Source: Diphasiastrum complanatum (Eukaryota; Streptophyta; Lycopodiopsida; Lycopodiales; Lycopodiaceae). Taken from it: a stretch of DNA of 64,000 nucleotides. This document shows positions 1-11,956 of the stretch, piece by piece. Numbering within the stretch: the first letter of the stretch is position 1; each line of letters opens with the position of its first letter. The translations under genes and the position numbers were made by a program. Below the pieces are notes generated by a model that made no database searches, was not told where the DNA came from, and saw only the letters and a list, made by a program, of their open reading frames with translations. The DNA lies in NCBI GenBank assembly GCA_029204225.1, contig CM055109.1:133730-197729 (forward strand), in the 5' to 3' direction.

Positions 1-519
1 AGAGCTTTCATGAAGTTTGGTAGGGATTAGACACCATTAGAGGGCTCAAAACACCAAAAATTAGTGTATTTTGATGATTTTTTTAGCATGAATACCTCTC
101 AATTGGGGTCTGAACCTGTTGCTTCTTATTTCAAGCTTAAAGATATGATGAATTTTGTCTGTTTTGAGCCATCATGCATCCAATTTGGATAGGTGAGCAT
201 TAGACACCATCATGTTGAAGTTTTGCTTGTTGAAGGAGGCCAAAAATGCATTTTTTGCATGATCTAAGCTTATGATTGCTTGCTGGACCTGTTAGAAGCT
301 TCTATGCCTCTCTAATGAACCTTAGTAGAGTGCTTGTAACCTCTGATTCAAGGCTTATTGGGCTGGAGTTTAATTTTTGATGATTTCTCTCTCCAAAAGC
401 ACCCTCCAGCCTATTTTTTGTGCATTTATTGATCGCACATGTGATGCCTAGGTGGTAGCGTGTTGTGGAAAGTGCCTTGTAGACCCACTCTCCCTCCGTA
501 CTGTGCTTTACAGCGACCA
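1..519. other. Unassigned flank left of element A
   Basis: No coding region or repeat is recognised here. The sequence is AT-rich and ends at the left target-site duplication of the copia element that follows. It should be continuous with the sequence from 6007 onward once that element is removed. Confidence 0.5.
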
Positions 520-524
520 ATTTG

Positions 525-792
525 ACTTAGAATTTGCTTTTGCAACAGGAACACAGATCTTGCTACACAGTAACACAGACAGAAAATCACTCTCCTCAGC
601 AAGCTCACAGTAGCAACTGTATTTCTCAAAATGAAAATTACACTGTACATATAGTTGTTCACTCAGGAAACCCATGCATGACCCAGGTTGTCGTTGGCGG
701 GACATGTGTCCCGTTGACTTGCCTCGTGGCGAGGCCAACTGATCCTTATCCACTGATAGGACCCACAGTACAGTAACACAGTGATTCTAACT
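525..792 (-). repeat. 3' LTR of copia element A
   Basis: This copy matches 5738-6001 along its length with scattered substitutions and small indels. It starts directly after the target duplication and ends where the internal region begins. Just inside it, minus-strand AAGGGAGAGAG (about 802-814) is the likely polypurine tract, although about 10 bp separate it from the LTR, which is unusual. Confidence 0.88.
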
Positions 793-862
793 TTAATGCT
801 AACTCTCTCCCTTAAAGTAGAGTCACTTTTTATACAGTCATATACATAGCTTTAAAGTCAAC

Positions 863-3800
863 AAAATTTAAATACAGAAAGTTTTGATCTAAACTTATCA
901 AACTTTTCTCCAGTAAGTGGCTTAGTGAAAATATCAGCTAGTTGTTCTTCCTGTGCTACAATGAACAACATGAATTTCACGACTTAGCAGCCTTTCACAT
1001 ATGAAGTGATATTGGATCTCGATGTGTTTAGTTCTCGCATAGAACACTGGATTCTTGCTAGTGAATGCCACTCTGACTGTCGCTATGTAAAGTTGTGGGT
1101 ATTTTCTACTTTATGCCAATCTCTTCCAGATTTGTCTCAACCATATAGCTTCTTGTGCAGCACTACACATTGCCTTATACTCTGCTTCTGTGGTGGAAAG
1201 AGCAATTGTACTTTGCTTCTTACTAGACCAGGAAAAGCTATTACCATAAAACTGGAATATATATCCTGTGGTGGATCTACGATCATCATAGTCACCTCCC
1301 CAGTCCGCATCCACATAGCCACACAACTCAGGTAAACCATCATGCTTCCTGTAAATCAAGCCATACTCTGATGTGCCTTTCACATAACGCAAAATGCGTT
1401 TAGCTGCTTTCCAATGCGTTTCCGTAGGTGCTGCCGTAAACTGACTTACAATGCCAACAGCATAGCATATATCTGGTCTAGTTGTGGTAAGGTAAATCAA
1501 GCTCCCTACTAATTGTCTATATAGCGTAGCATCAAATGACTGTGATTCATCAAGCTTAGAAAGCTTTTTACCTGGTTCAATAGGAGTGTTTACTGGTTTG
1601 CAATCCTGCAACCTAAACCTGTGCAGCAACTCTTTGACATATTTCACCTGTGTTAAACCCACTTCATGTCCTTTTTGCCACACTTCTACTCCAAGGCAGT
1701 AATGCATCAGGTTGAGATCCGTCATCTCAAATTGTTTCATGAGGTCTTTCTTGATTATATTTATCATCTCTTGATTATTTCCCGTAATAATCAAGTCATC
1801 AACATAAAGAGCAATCAAAGCAACCATACCATCAAAGCATAAGACATACAGATTTGGATCAGAATGTGTTCTCACCATCCCCTTTGAACGAAAGTAGGCA
1901 TCAATCCTGCTATACCACGCACGTGGTGCTTGTTTAAGACCATAAAGCGCTTTCTTCAAGCAACATACTTTATTTTCCTGTCCTTTCGTTATAAAGCCTT
2001 CAGGTTGATCCATGAACACTTCTTCTTCTAACTTAACATTTGAAATCCATCTGAAGCTAAAGCAATAAGTAGACGTAGAGTATTCCACTTACACACCGGC
2101 GCAAAGGTCTCCTCATAGTCAATGCCTTTATTTTGTGCGTACCCTTTGATTACCAATCTTGCTTTGTGCTTTGCTATGCTTCCATCTGCATGGTACTTAG
2201 TTCTATATACCCATTTGCAACCAATGGGTTTCTTGCCAACTGGTGGTTCTACTAAGTCCCATGTGCTATGCTTAGCAATTGAATCCATCTCCTCTCCCAT
2301 GGCTTTGATCCAAATGTCATCATCCTTTGCTTCACCATAAGTTGAAGGTTCTTTGCTTTGAATAATGCTGGATAACAGAGCATAATTTGCTTCATACCTT
2401 TCAGGTAGTATCTTCTCTCTTGTTGATCTTCGTAGCTCTCCCTGGTTAGATGATCCTGGAAAGTCATCTATATTGCGGCTCTCCATCAATCTCTCAAACC
2501 ACTTAGGGAGCTTTCTGTCAGGTGATCGGCTTCCTGGTGAAAATGTATCCCACGGTACATCCTTCTCCTTGCGTTTGTCACCTGCAATTTCAATCCTTCT
2601 TGCACCAAAAGGTCTTTTGCTTTTTTTTTGTTTAGATTTTATTTATTTAAACACTGTTTTTTCAACAAGTAGTGAGAAACAACAAAACTGTAAAACAACA
2701 AAAGGCGACGAGCTTTCTCTGCTGCTAGTGCATGGACTACCAACAATCTGGTTTTACAAAGTTTATGCAAAGCCTCATGATGCAATTGTAAAGATTTGGC
2801 ATCATCCAATCGTTCTGTTGTTGCTATGCGTAAGGATGGTACTAAAAATTTGATCGGCATAATGACATCTTGATCATAGACAAGTTGAAAGGTGTCTGGT
2901 TCATGCTAACTATCTGAATGCCCATAATGTTGCATGAGGTTTATGTTCCCAATCAGAACGACTTGCTTCAAATGTTTTTGTCATAATATTGCATAGAATC
3001 TTATCGAAAGATTCTACTTGACTATTACCCCTCAAATAATACGGAGTACTAAAGTCTTCCAATAGACACTTTATTGTTTCATTGACAAAATGCATTTCAT
3101 GATCACTCACAATCTCGATAGGACATCCAAATCTAACAAATGTATTCTCATGTAAGAACTTAGTCGTAGTCTTTGCATCGGCAACACGAACTACTCTTGC
3201 TTCGACCCACTTAGTCATATAATCTATTGCTACAGTGATATATATGGCTTGAGTACCTCTTGTTGCAAGATGAATAGGACCAACATAATCAAGTTCCCAT
3301 TTTTCAAATGATACTTGTGCCATAACTGGATGTAAAGGCTCATAGTTTTGCTTCGTAGGGCAACGTGCTCGTTGACATACATCACATGACTGAATATATT
3401 TTTCTGTATCTTTATGAAGTGTAGGCCACCAACACCATGATTGTAAGATCTTTCGAACAGTGATATCGGATGAAAAATGTCCACCTCCCATCCCATCATG
3501 TGAAACGATGATTAGATCAGGCACTTCATGTGGCAAAACACATCTTCTCGGAATGTCATCCAATCCACATTGATGCAATTGACTTGTGATCAATTGATAA
3601 GGTTGTGCCTTAACAATCAACTGTTTCTATTGAGCTTTTGTCAAAGATTCGTTAGGTTGACCTAACATCAAATATTCAATAATATCTACCCACTCAGATA
3701 CTACCTCAACATAAAACAATGCAGCATTTGCTAGCAATTCATCATCCACTTCAGTATTGACTGATGTTGTTTGTATTCTTGAGACGTGATTGGCAAGATA

Positions 3801-4719
3801 ATGTTGTTTATCTTTTCTAACCACAACTCGAAAATCAAATTCAATCAATAATAGTAACCATGAAGGTCAATGAATGGATCATCATCACGTGGTATCCTCA
3901 CTATACCATTTTTCCTACTGGATGTGTCTATCTTCTCAACATCTTCGTCTTCATACATCTTGGATTCATCAAAGATAACATCTCGGCTTATATGGATTTT
4001 GTTTTCGACTGGATCAAAACATCTATAGCCCTTCACGCGATCATCATATCCTAGGAATATGCACTTGATAGCTTTTACATCAAGTTTACGTCTTTCTTCC
4101 TTAGGAATATGTACAAAGGCCTTACATCCAAAGATTCGCAAGTGGTTCACCTTTGGCTTCTTCTTTGTGAATGCTTCCTCAGGTGTAATTTTTGGTATGA
4201 CAGCGGTAGGACTTCTATTTTGAAGATAGACTGCCGTGCTACATGCTTCTGACCAAAAATCTTTTGGTAATTTCATCTCAGCTAGCATAGATCTGGCACT
4301 TTCCACAATCGTACGATTTTTGTGCTCAGCTACACCATTGAGAGCAGGAGTATGAGCTTGCGTAAATTGTCTTTTAATCCCACATTGATCACAAAGATCA
4401 TTGAAGTCATTAGACTTATACTCACCTCCACTATCTGATCTTAGGACTTTGATCTTCTTACCTGTCTGATTTTCGACCAAGTTTTTGAAGTTCTTAGTTA
4501 ACCTAGCAGATTTGCGATAAAAAGGTGATACGTCTTACGTGACATATCATCAATAAAGGTCATGAAATAGAAGGCTTTTCCTAAGGACATGGTCCTCATG
4601 GGCCCGCATAAATCTGTGTGGATTAAATCCAAGATGTTCTTTGCTCTTGCAACACCCCCTTTATTGAACTTCTCTCGATGCTGCTTCCCATATATACAAG
4701 ATTCGCACATCGATTTCAA
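863..4719 (-). pseudogene. Copia A pol remnant: integrase, RT and RNase H, interrupted
   Basis: On the minus strand, 4719-4498 codes the end of the pre-integrase zinc region (CESCIYGKQH) and the integrase start (HTDLCGPM, FIDD). 4480-3866 codes the integrase core with LRSDSGGEY and the ALNGVAEHKNRT segment. The copia frame resumes at about 2620 and runs through the acidic linker into RT (GCKWVYRTKYHADG, KARLV, YGLKQAPRAWY, LYVDDLII) and RNase H (STTEAEYKAM). A stop near 1111 interrupts RNase H; its C-terminus (FTKPLTGEKF) is readable to about 863. YVDD is present. Frameshifts at about 2090 and 4490 and the gypsy segment at 2632-3866 break the polyprotein. Confidence 0.9.
2632..3866 (-). mobile_element. 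Ty3/gypsy integrase fragment without LTRs, inside copia A
   Basis: Minus-strand reading gives the end of a gypsy RNase H (IEFDFRVVVRKDKQHYLANH), then an H2C2 integrase zinc finger (CDVCQRARCPTKQ), then a gypsy integrase core (DYVGPIHLATRG, VDYMTKWVEA-like, IVSDHEMHF) and the integrase C-terminal region (PSLRIATTERLDD). It lies in the same orientation as the copia host. Its ends fall within a few bases of where copia coding stops and resumes, and no gypsy LTR, primer site or polypurine tract is present. Reading-frame breaks at 3624 and about 2900 show it is dead. The lineage looks like a tRNA-Asp-primed Tat/Athila-type element, by integrase resemblance only. Confidence 0.87.
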
Positions 4720-5336
4720 GTGATCTTCTATTGTAGGCAGCTCGTTTGGCTCAAAACGGGCAAAGGACCCAAAAATAGGGACTTTTCTAGCTTTTGAACT
4801 GTTTCTTCACTTTGAAGAAACTTCACTCTTCACTTGTGAAGGGACCCGACTCAACTTTCAGTATGAAAATTTTTAATGAAGTTGAAGGCCAGAATGCACT
4901 TCAATTCTTCAGGACCCTGTTTAAAGCTCATCCAATGGCTGAACCAGATCTTGTGGTTCACATTTCTCTACCATCACAGATGCTGGACCGTTGATTCATT
5001 TGACACCTCATCCACAGGTTCAAAGTACATCTGGGCATCGAACTAAACTCTTGCAGACGCTATGGTCTTCGATACACTAAGCTGAGTGTTGCGTTGGGCG
5101 CGCGAACAGTCTGCGACTTCCCTGCCTGCGATCGCGCCTTTCTTCCCTGAAAAATGTTGGATCAACCTCTCCTGTAGATCGTTTTGAACACGATCTGAGG
5201 CCTGGAGCAGGGTCATCCTATTGAATCCATGACTGTAGAGTGTTCAGTCAGGAAATTCCGTGGAGAAACGATGATTTTAGCTCAACTTGACAAAGTGGCT
5301 TTTTCACCTTTTTACCGCAAATCTGCTAGGTTAACT
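4496..5336. repeat. 33-bp inverted repeat inside copia A
   Basis: Bases 4496-4528 and the reverse complement of 5304-5336 agree at 32 of 33 positions. The left arm lies in integrase coding sequence on the minus strand; the right arm lies in the non-coding stretch that replaces gag. The segment between the arms is not itself flipped, because the pre-integrase part still reads on the minus strand. Confidence 0.85.
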
Positions 5337-5725
5337 GTCTGGAGACAAATCTCTGACACAAACCTCAGAATCTCCATGGATCATTGACAATGTGATTAGC
5401 TTCCTTCCTGTCCTTACGGCATCCAAAACGGTGCACAAACAGCGAAGAAATCACCAGTTATGTATAAAAACCGTAACCCCAAGTCCGGTTTCAATTTTCA
5501 GCTGGCTTCGAAATTGTCAATTTTTCACCAAATTTTTCCTTGTCTGATGCTATTCACAGGCTAATAATCCCTCTGCTGAGCTTAGCAAGCCTCTATAAAT
5601 TAGAAACCATGCACCAGTGCTTCTCTTTTCGTCTTCAACCCGCCGTAAAACCACGAACTCTCAGAAGACAGATCTCCCGAAGCTCTCTTCAACGGCGACA
5701 CTGTACTGTGTACACTCCCTATACG

Positions 5726-5737
5726 GCTCTGATACCA
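5726..5737 (-). other. Primer-binding site of copia A (initiator tRNA-Met)
   Basis: The minus strand reads TGGTATCAGAGC, the perfect copia-type complement of the initiator tRNA-Met 3' end. It abuts the 5' LTR with no gap, which fixes the LTR end at 5738. Confidence 0.93.
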
Positions 5738-6001
5738 ACTTAGAATTTGCTTTGCACAGGAACACAGATCATGCTACACAGTAACACAGACAGAAAATCA
5801 CTCTCCTTAGCAAGCTCACATAGCAACTGTATTTCTCAAAATGAAATTACACTGTACATATAGCTGTTCACTCAGGCAACCCATGCATGACCCAGGTTGC
5901 CGTTGGCAGGACGCGTGTCCCGTCGACTTGCCTCGTGGTGAGGCCAACTGATTCTTATCCACTGATAGGACCCATAGTACAGTAACACAGTGATTCTAAC
6001 T
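5738..6001 (-). repeat. 5' LTR of copia element A
   Basis: This 264-bp copy pairs with 525-792. It is flanked outside by ATTTG (6002-6006) and inside by the primer-binding site, so both ends are fixed independently. The ends form a near-perfect inverted repeat around TTAGAAT and lack TG/CA. Confidence 0.9.
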
Positions 6002-6006
6002 ATTTG

Positions 6007-7016
6007 GTGTCCTGTAGAGAAAGCTATGGCTGTCAGAAGTTTGCCAATTTTTGAACTAAATTTGCAAAAATTTTAAAATGTTTTGATGCATGCATGCTTG
6101 TAATTCAGTGTAGTGCTTGTCTGTCGATGGAAATGTATGGATAGACCTGTATGCATGCTTGGATGCATGTTGTATGCGTAATCAATAGATTGATCGGAAG
6201 ATTTCTTGCATGAAGCTATTTTTGACAATTCTAGATCAAATAGCAGATTTCCTAGTGGTTTCCCAGTTTCTTGGCAATTTACATAAAAATTGATTTTGAT
6301 ATTAAAATCACTACATGTCATGTTGAATGCATGCTAGATGTTTCAGAATCCTTCCAATATGTAATAGTAATTGTGAAACTGTCAAGTCGATGTTTGATCG
6401 ATTTTCACAGTTTAGGTCAACCGTAAATTCACTGCTAAAGTTGTCTTAAAACTCATTGATTATTTGATTGTCTGTGTGATTGAATAATTGAATGTTTGGA
6501 ACATAATCATGATGAAACATTCAGAATCATTGTTTTATTACACTGATGTATATCTATTATTAAACATCCTAAAGCATGCTCTCTGTTGTTGTAAATCAAT
6601 ACTTTGATTCTTGCATATGGATACTCGTGCAGTCTAAGTCTGTGGTCGATCGTTCTTTTGAATGAGCAACAATCCGTTGTTGAGGACAGATTGTCGGGCT
6701 ACATTTAGATTGTGCTGAGACATTTGTAAGTTTCTCTGGGCTAGTTTTATTGATGCAACAGAGTTATGCTTGTCTGACAAACTTAATTAGGTGCACAAAC
6801 CGATAGATCAATTTGGTCGATAAGTCGGATACACTAATCAGCAATGAAGCATGTTTGATAGGAGAATTGTCGGCATTTTAAGGGAACTTCTTCAGACGAT
6901 GCAGATTGTTACATCTCCCAATTTGAGTCCATTGTCGGTTCCTATAATACCATATTACATGCCTATTTTTCTTGAAGTATTATTTGATGATGCAAAATCC
7001 CAATTAACCTACTCGA
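6007..7016 (+). mobile_element. Decayed gypsy GYP-1: partial LTR and short internal piece
   Basis: Bases 6418-6876 align with 13205-13661 in the same orientation, sharing blocks such as TTGAGGACAGATTGTCGG and AAGTCGGATACACTAAT, with many differences. After 6876 the two diverge, and no primer site follows this copy. Bases 6877-7016 continue as AT-rich sequence up to the target site of copia B1. Bases 6007-6417 are unassigned. Confidence 0.65.
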
Positions 7017-7540
7017 TGTGAAAGATTTTAGATCCTTAAGATCCAATCTACTTTAATGATCTTTGGTTAGAAAGAGAAATACACTACCAATCTCACCAAT
7101 GTAGAAAAATCAGCATCTACACACAGTTTGAGATGCAAACACTAATAGAACTTGATCAAATTTGAATGAAATGATTATGTACTGTTGTTGTCCGTACAAA
7201 ACCAGCAAGCTATTGTATTTCACACGTGTGGATCCAAAATAGCAAATATAGATCATTCTACACATAGAATTGCAAGCAATCACCAAGATAGTGCACCAAT
7301 GGATAGTAGAACCCAAGAGGACCATGAGAGAGAGAGAGAGAGAGTACCCAACTATTCAAATTGAATCTACTCAAACTCGCATTCTAATTTTCCCACACTT
7401 TCAATAAAGTGTTTATTCAAATAAAATTTAGACTAATGAACTTTGAAAAGTCAACCTCTAAGTCTAAAACAAGTTTTGGCCTCAATATGCCAAATATGGA
7501 AATATTGCAAAATGTGATAAAACTAGTTGAATCTTTCACA
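7017..7540 (-). repeat. 3' LTR of copia B1, with about 120 bp replaced by (AG)n
   Basis: It matches the 5' LTR at 11957-12603 except that the segment carrying the TATA box is missing. A short (AG)n tract at 7326-7344 sits at the junction. Minus-strand GAAGAGGGAG at 7541-7550 is the polypurine tract flush with the LTR. Confidence 0.92.
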
Positions 7541-10500
7541 CTCCCTCTTCAACTAGTTTTAGCATAGACTTTGATAATACTCCAAGTGAAGTCCTATGCT
7601 TCATGAACAAGTCTTTTCCCAATGCTTTGGTAAAGATATCAACTACACATTCCCTTGAAGACACATGTTGAAGCTCCACCTCCTTTGCAATGACTCGCTC
7701 CCTCACAAAATGAATATGCTTGCTCCTAGCATGAAAGATAGGATTGGATGCCATTCTTTGGGCTGATTGATTTTCACAAAAGATGATTGGTCTCTCTGAA
7801 AAATCCAGCAAGTGAAGATCCTTGATCATCCTCTTGATCCATACCATCTCCTTTGTGCAATGTGTAAGAGCTTTGTACTCAGCCTCACTAGATGACAATG
7901 AGATAGTGGCTTGTTTCTTTGACATCCATGATATAGCTCCATCACCTATGAAAATACAATAAGCACTAATGGATTTCCTATCCATTACATCTCCAGCATA
8001 GTCCGAATCTGAAAATCCAAAAAGATTAGGTGATGATCCCTCATACAATATGCCAAAATCTTGAGTTCCAATGATGTACCTCAAAACTCGCTTTCCTAGC
8101 TTCCAATGCTCCTCACTAGGATCTTGCATGAATTGACTCAATCTTCCAACACAATAGCTTAGATCAGGTCTAGTAATGGCTAGATAGATGAGTGAACCAA
8201 CTAGCTTCCTATAGAGAGTAATGTCCTCGAAGGATCTTTCATTACCTCTTATAATTAGCTTTACATGAGACTCCAGAGGTGTATCAATAGCTTTTGCATC
8301 TACCATATGAAATCTTTCTAGAATAGAATTAGCATACTTCTCTTGACAAATGAAAGTAGATTGAGAAGATCTAATGACTTCTATTCCTAAAATGTAATGC
8401 AAATTACCAAGATCATGCACCTCAAACTCCTTCTTTAGAGCATTCTTGATATCCTCCACATCAAGATTTTCTCCACCACTCAAGATGATATCATCCACAT
8501 AGATTAGCAAGATGGTAACATCATTTCCAGCAAACCTATAATAAAGTGAATGATCATACTCACTCATAAAAAAGCCTTGAGAGAGTAAAAAAGTGTTAAG
8601 CTTAGCATACCAACTCCTTGGTGCTTGCTTAAGGCCATACAAACTCTTTTGTAGAAGACACACATGATTTGGCTTTGTTGATGAAATGTAGCTCTCGGGT
8701 TGCTCCATGAACACTTCCTCCTCAAGATCACCATTCAAGAATGCATTTGAAATGTCCATTTGCATAGATCCCATCCATAAAGTGTAGCAAGTGAAATGAT
8801 GACTCGAATGCTTACCATCTTTGGCACGGGTGCAAAGGTCTCATCATAGTCAATTCCTTGTTGTTGAGCATATTTTTTTTGCCACTAACCTTGCCTTGTA
8901 CTTGTTGATAGATCCATCTTGGTTTGTCTTTACTTTAAAGATCCATTTGCATCCAATATCTTTCTTGTCCTTAGGCAACTCCACCAATCTCCATGTTCCA
9001 TTCTTCATAAGAGCTTGATACTCGAGATCCATTGCTTGGATCCACTCCTCTTCTTTCCTTGCTTGATCTACATTTGTAGGCTCATCCAAAGAGGTTAGGA
9101 AAGCTACATAGTTTCTAGAAACTACTTGCTTACCCTTTTGATCATATGTGAGCCTTGAAGGTACTTGTCTTTCTCTTGATGTTCTCCTTGGCTTTTGATT
9201 TGATGAAGGTCCATCATCACCACCATCCAAAGTAAGATCCTTCTCATCAACATCAAGAATGTTAGATCCATCCACTCTACCATCAATCATACTTGAAGAC
9301 ACCTTTGGAATGTCCCCCTCCTTGAAGATGGATCCTCCTTGGTCCTATCATCAAGAGTAATGTTGACATAGCATGTGCATCCAAAGGTTCTTAGAAAGTT
9401 GACACTCGGCCTCCTCTTGAATAGCATCTCAAAAGGTGTCCTTCCATCCAAAATAGCACTCGGCCACCTATTGCACATGAAGTTGGCACACAACAAAGCT
9501 TGATCCCAAAATGGTTTGTCAAGATTAGCACTTAACCTCATAGCTTTAGCACTTTCACATAAAGTCCTATTCTTCCTTTCAGCCACTCCATTTTGTTGTG
9601 GGGTCCTTGATGTTGTATACTCCCTCTTGATCCCATGCTCATCACAAAAGGCCTTGAACTTGTTAGATATGTACTCACCACCATTGTCACCTCTCAAGCA
9701 CTTGATCTTTGTGGAAAATTGGTTCTCCCTTGCATTATTGAACTTGAAAAAGACATCATACACTTCATCCTTGCTCTATAGTAGATAGATCCAACAAAAT
9801 CTACTAAAATCATCAATGAATGTTATATACATCTTAGCTCCACTATTTCTAATTGTAGTAAATCCATGAATATCCGAATGTAGAAGTTGAAAAGGCTTTA
9901 TAGATCTAGTATAAGGTAGTCTATGTGACTTAGACAAAGCACAAGGCTCACAAACATGCTTGTTATTACTTAAGAAACTTGGAAGACCAATCACAACCTT
10001 CTTCCTTGCCATTACCTCCAATGACTTGAAGTTGAGGTGTCCCATCCTTTTGTGCCAAACCTCTTGAATAGAAATTTGCTCCCTTGCAACACATCCAACT
10101 TGGTTAGAAATAACACAAGCATCAAGTTTGAACAACTTCCCTTGCCTTTTACCTTTTCCAATCAAGACATCCTTCCTTTTGATCAAACAAGCATCTCTAT
10201 CAAACTCCACCTTGAGGCCCTTACTTAGCATTTGACTCACACTAAGCAAATTCTTGGTAATAGATGGAATAAACAAGACATCCTCCAAATGAACATTCCT
10301 ATTTGTAGAGAGAGAAATAGGAATTGTGCCAATCCCTTTGATTGCACACTCATCATCATTGGCCGTGTAGATCACCCTCTTGTCAGCCCCATATGCCAAC
10401 AAAGAAGTGAAGTACTCTTTGTGAAAGGTCATGTGTGAACTTGCTCCACTATCAATCCACCAAGGCTCTAGATCTCCATCATTAGCAAGCATACATGAAG

Positions 10501-11365
10501 ACATCACAAAAGCATCATCATTTGTATCTTGAACATCCAAACCATCCTCATCAAGAGTAAGATTACCTTGCTTGTCTCCTTGATCTCTCTTCTTCTTGTA
10601 ACACTCACTTGCAAAGTTCCCTTTGATGCCACAATAGAAGCACTTGAGCTTTGATCTATCCTTCTTTTTGCCACTTGAAGAAGCATCCACTTGATCTTGC
10701 CCTTTAGACCACTTACTTTTGGTTTTGTCCTTGAATTTGCCCTTTGTTAACGTAGCATCCTCTGGAAGTGTTGATATAGATCTAGCTCTTGCTTGAAGCC
10801 TATATTCCTCATTGATCAAGATCTCTTAAAGATCCATCAAACTTGGCAAAGTCTTTTGAATAGCAATACTTTGAACAATGTTAGCATGAGCATCCAACAA
10901 GCCATTAAGAATCACTTGAATAAGCTCTCCTTCCTTAATGCTTTCATCTATGCAAGCTAACTCATCATTCAATGCTTTCATTCTCAAAACAAAAGTACTT
11001 GGACTTTCTTCATTATTTTGAAAACAAGAAAAGATTTGCCTTCTTAGAGTCAACACTCTAGAAGTAAAATTGGATTCATAAAGCTTCTTCAATGAATTCC
11101 AAGCTTCCAAAGATGATGTGCACTTACCAACTTCCTTGAGAAGTTCATTGGTAACATTCATCTTTATCATGTGTAGAGCCTTCTTGGCCCTCTTGTCATA
11201 CCTCAATTGATCTTTTTGTGTTGCTGGTCTCTCCTCCAAACCTACAACAATATCCAAAACATCATTCATCTCAAGAAGTGACTCCATCCTCACTTTCCAC
11301 AATGAATAGTTACTAGAGGTAAGCCTATCATTGGCTTCCAACATGACTCCAATTGAGGTTGCCAT
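7536..11365 (-). pseudogene. Copia B1 gag-pol polyprotein, broken in several places
   Basis: Gag starts at 11365 (MATSIGVMLEANDRL). A nonsense codon near 10825 replaces the Q seen in the intact B4 copy. Next come the zinc knuckle CFYCGIKGNFASEC, the protease site WWIDSGASSHM, pre-integrase HKRMGHLNF and the integrase start. A second nonsense codon near 9775 replaces K after IYLL. The integrase core continues with LRGDNGGEY and QQNGVAERKNRT. About 110 bp are missing near 9300 (after DPSSRR), and a poly-A slip near 8878 shifts the frame before RT. RT and RNase H (8774-7536) are open, with YGLKQAPRSWY, IYVDDIILS and SSSEAEYKAL, but four residues are missing near SKHI. The stop codon TGA lies in the first bases of the 3' LTR. 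Confidence 0.95.
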
Positions 11366-11944
11366 GTAGCAATGACCTGATCTTCTCTTTCAACCTGCTT
11401 CAATGCACAAAGCACTCCTTTCAACAACAACAAATGCTTTCAAAAGAAATCACCAAGATTTGAAACTATCTCACAAATTCTCTTCTAGCACTTATCCAAG
11501 CAAATCAACACATAGAATCATGGATTCTTGATCAACCTATGATCTATCCTCAATCTAATGACTTCCTAAGATTGAAACACACTCAAATGAATTCCAGCAA
11601 CCTCAATATCTAGAGATCCAATCAAAATTAGGGTTTTGACAAAATCACAAAAAATTGACTATTCCAAATCTACATGCAAATGCTGAGAATTTGATATGCA
11701 ATCTATAAGCCACCACTTAGGCTGAACCAATGATAAAAAAATCGGCCAAATCTAGTATGTGAATTCAAAAATCGGAATTGATCAAGTATATTGACCTCTT
11801 TAGTGTTTTGATCTACAAAAGATCCAATCTACAAAAGCAAAAAATCCGATTTTGGTGTAGAATCCTCTCTAGCATGCTCTAGACTTGATATCTTCACCAA
11901 ATCATTGATAGATCTGATTTCCTCCTTCATAACCTGAAACACAA

Positions 11945-11956
11945 GCTCTGATACAA
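11945..11956 (-). other. Primer-binding site of copia B1 (one mismatch)
   Basis: The minus strand reads TTGTATCAGAGC, differing from the usual TGGTATCAGAGC at the second base. It abuts the 5' LTR at 11957. Confidence 0.85.

Larger units (their letters stand above)
525..6001 (-). mobile_element. Ty1/copia LTR retrotransposon A, chimeric and defective
   Basis: The element is bounded by two LTRs of 268 and 264 bp in direct orientation and flanked by identical 5-bp duplications ATTTG at 520-524 and 6002-6006. Reading on the minus strand, the order is 5' LTR, primer site, a non-coding stretch, pre-integrase and integrase, a gypsy fragment, reverse transcriptase, RNase H, 3' LTR. That integrase-before-RT order defines Ty1/copia. 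Gag and protease are missing: nothing recognisable is coded between about 4720 and 5725. The LTR ends are AGTTAGAAT and ATTCTAAGT rather than TG and CA. Multiple stops and the gypsy segment make it non-autonomous. Confidence 0.93.
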
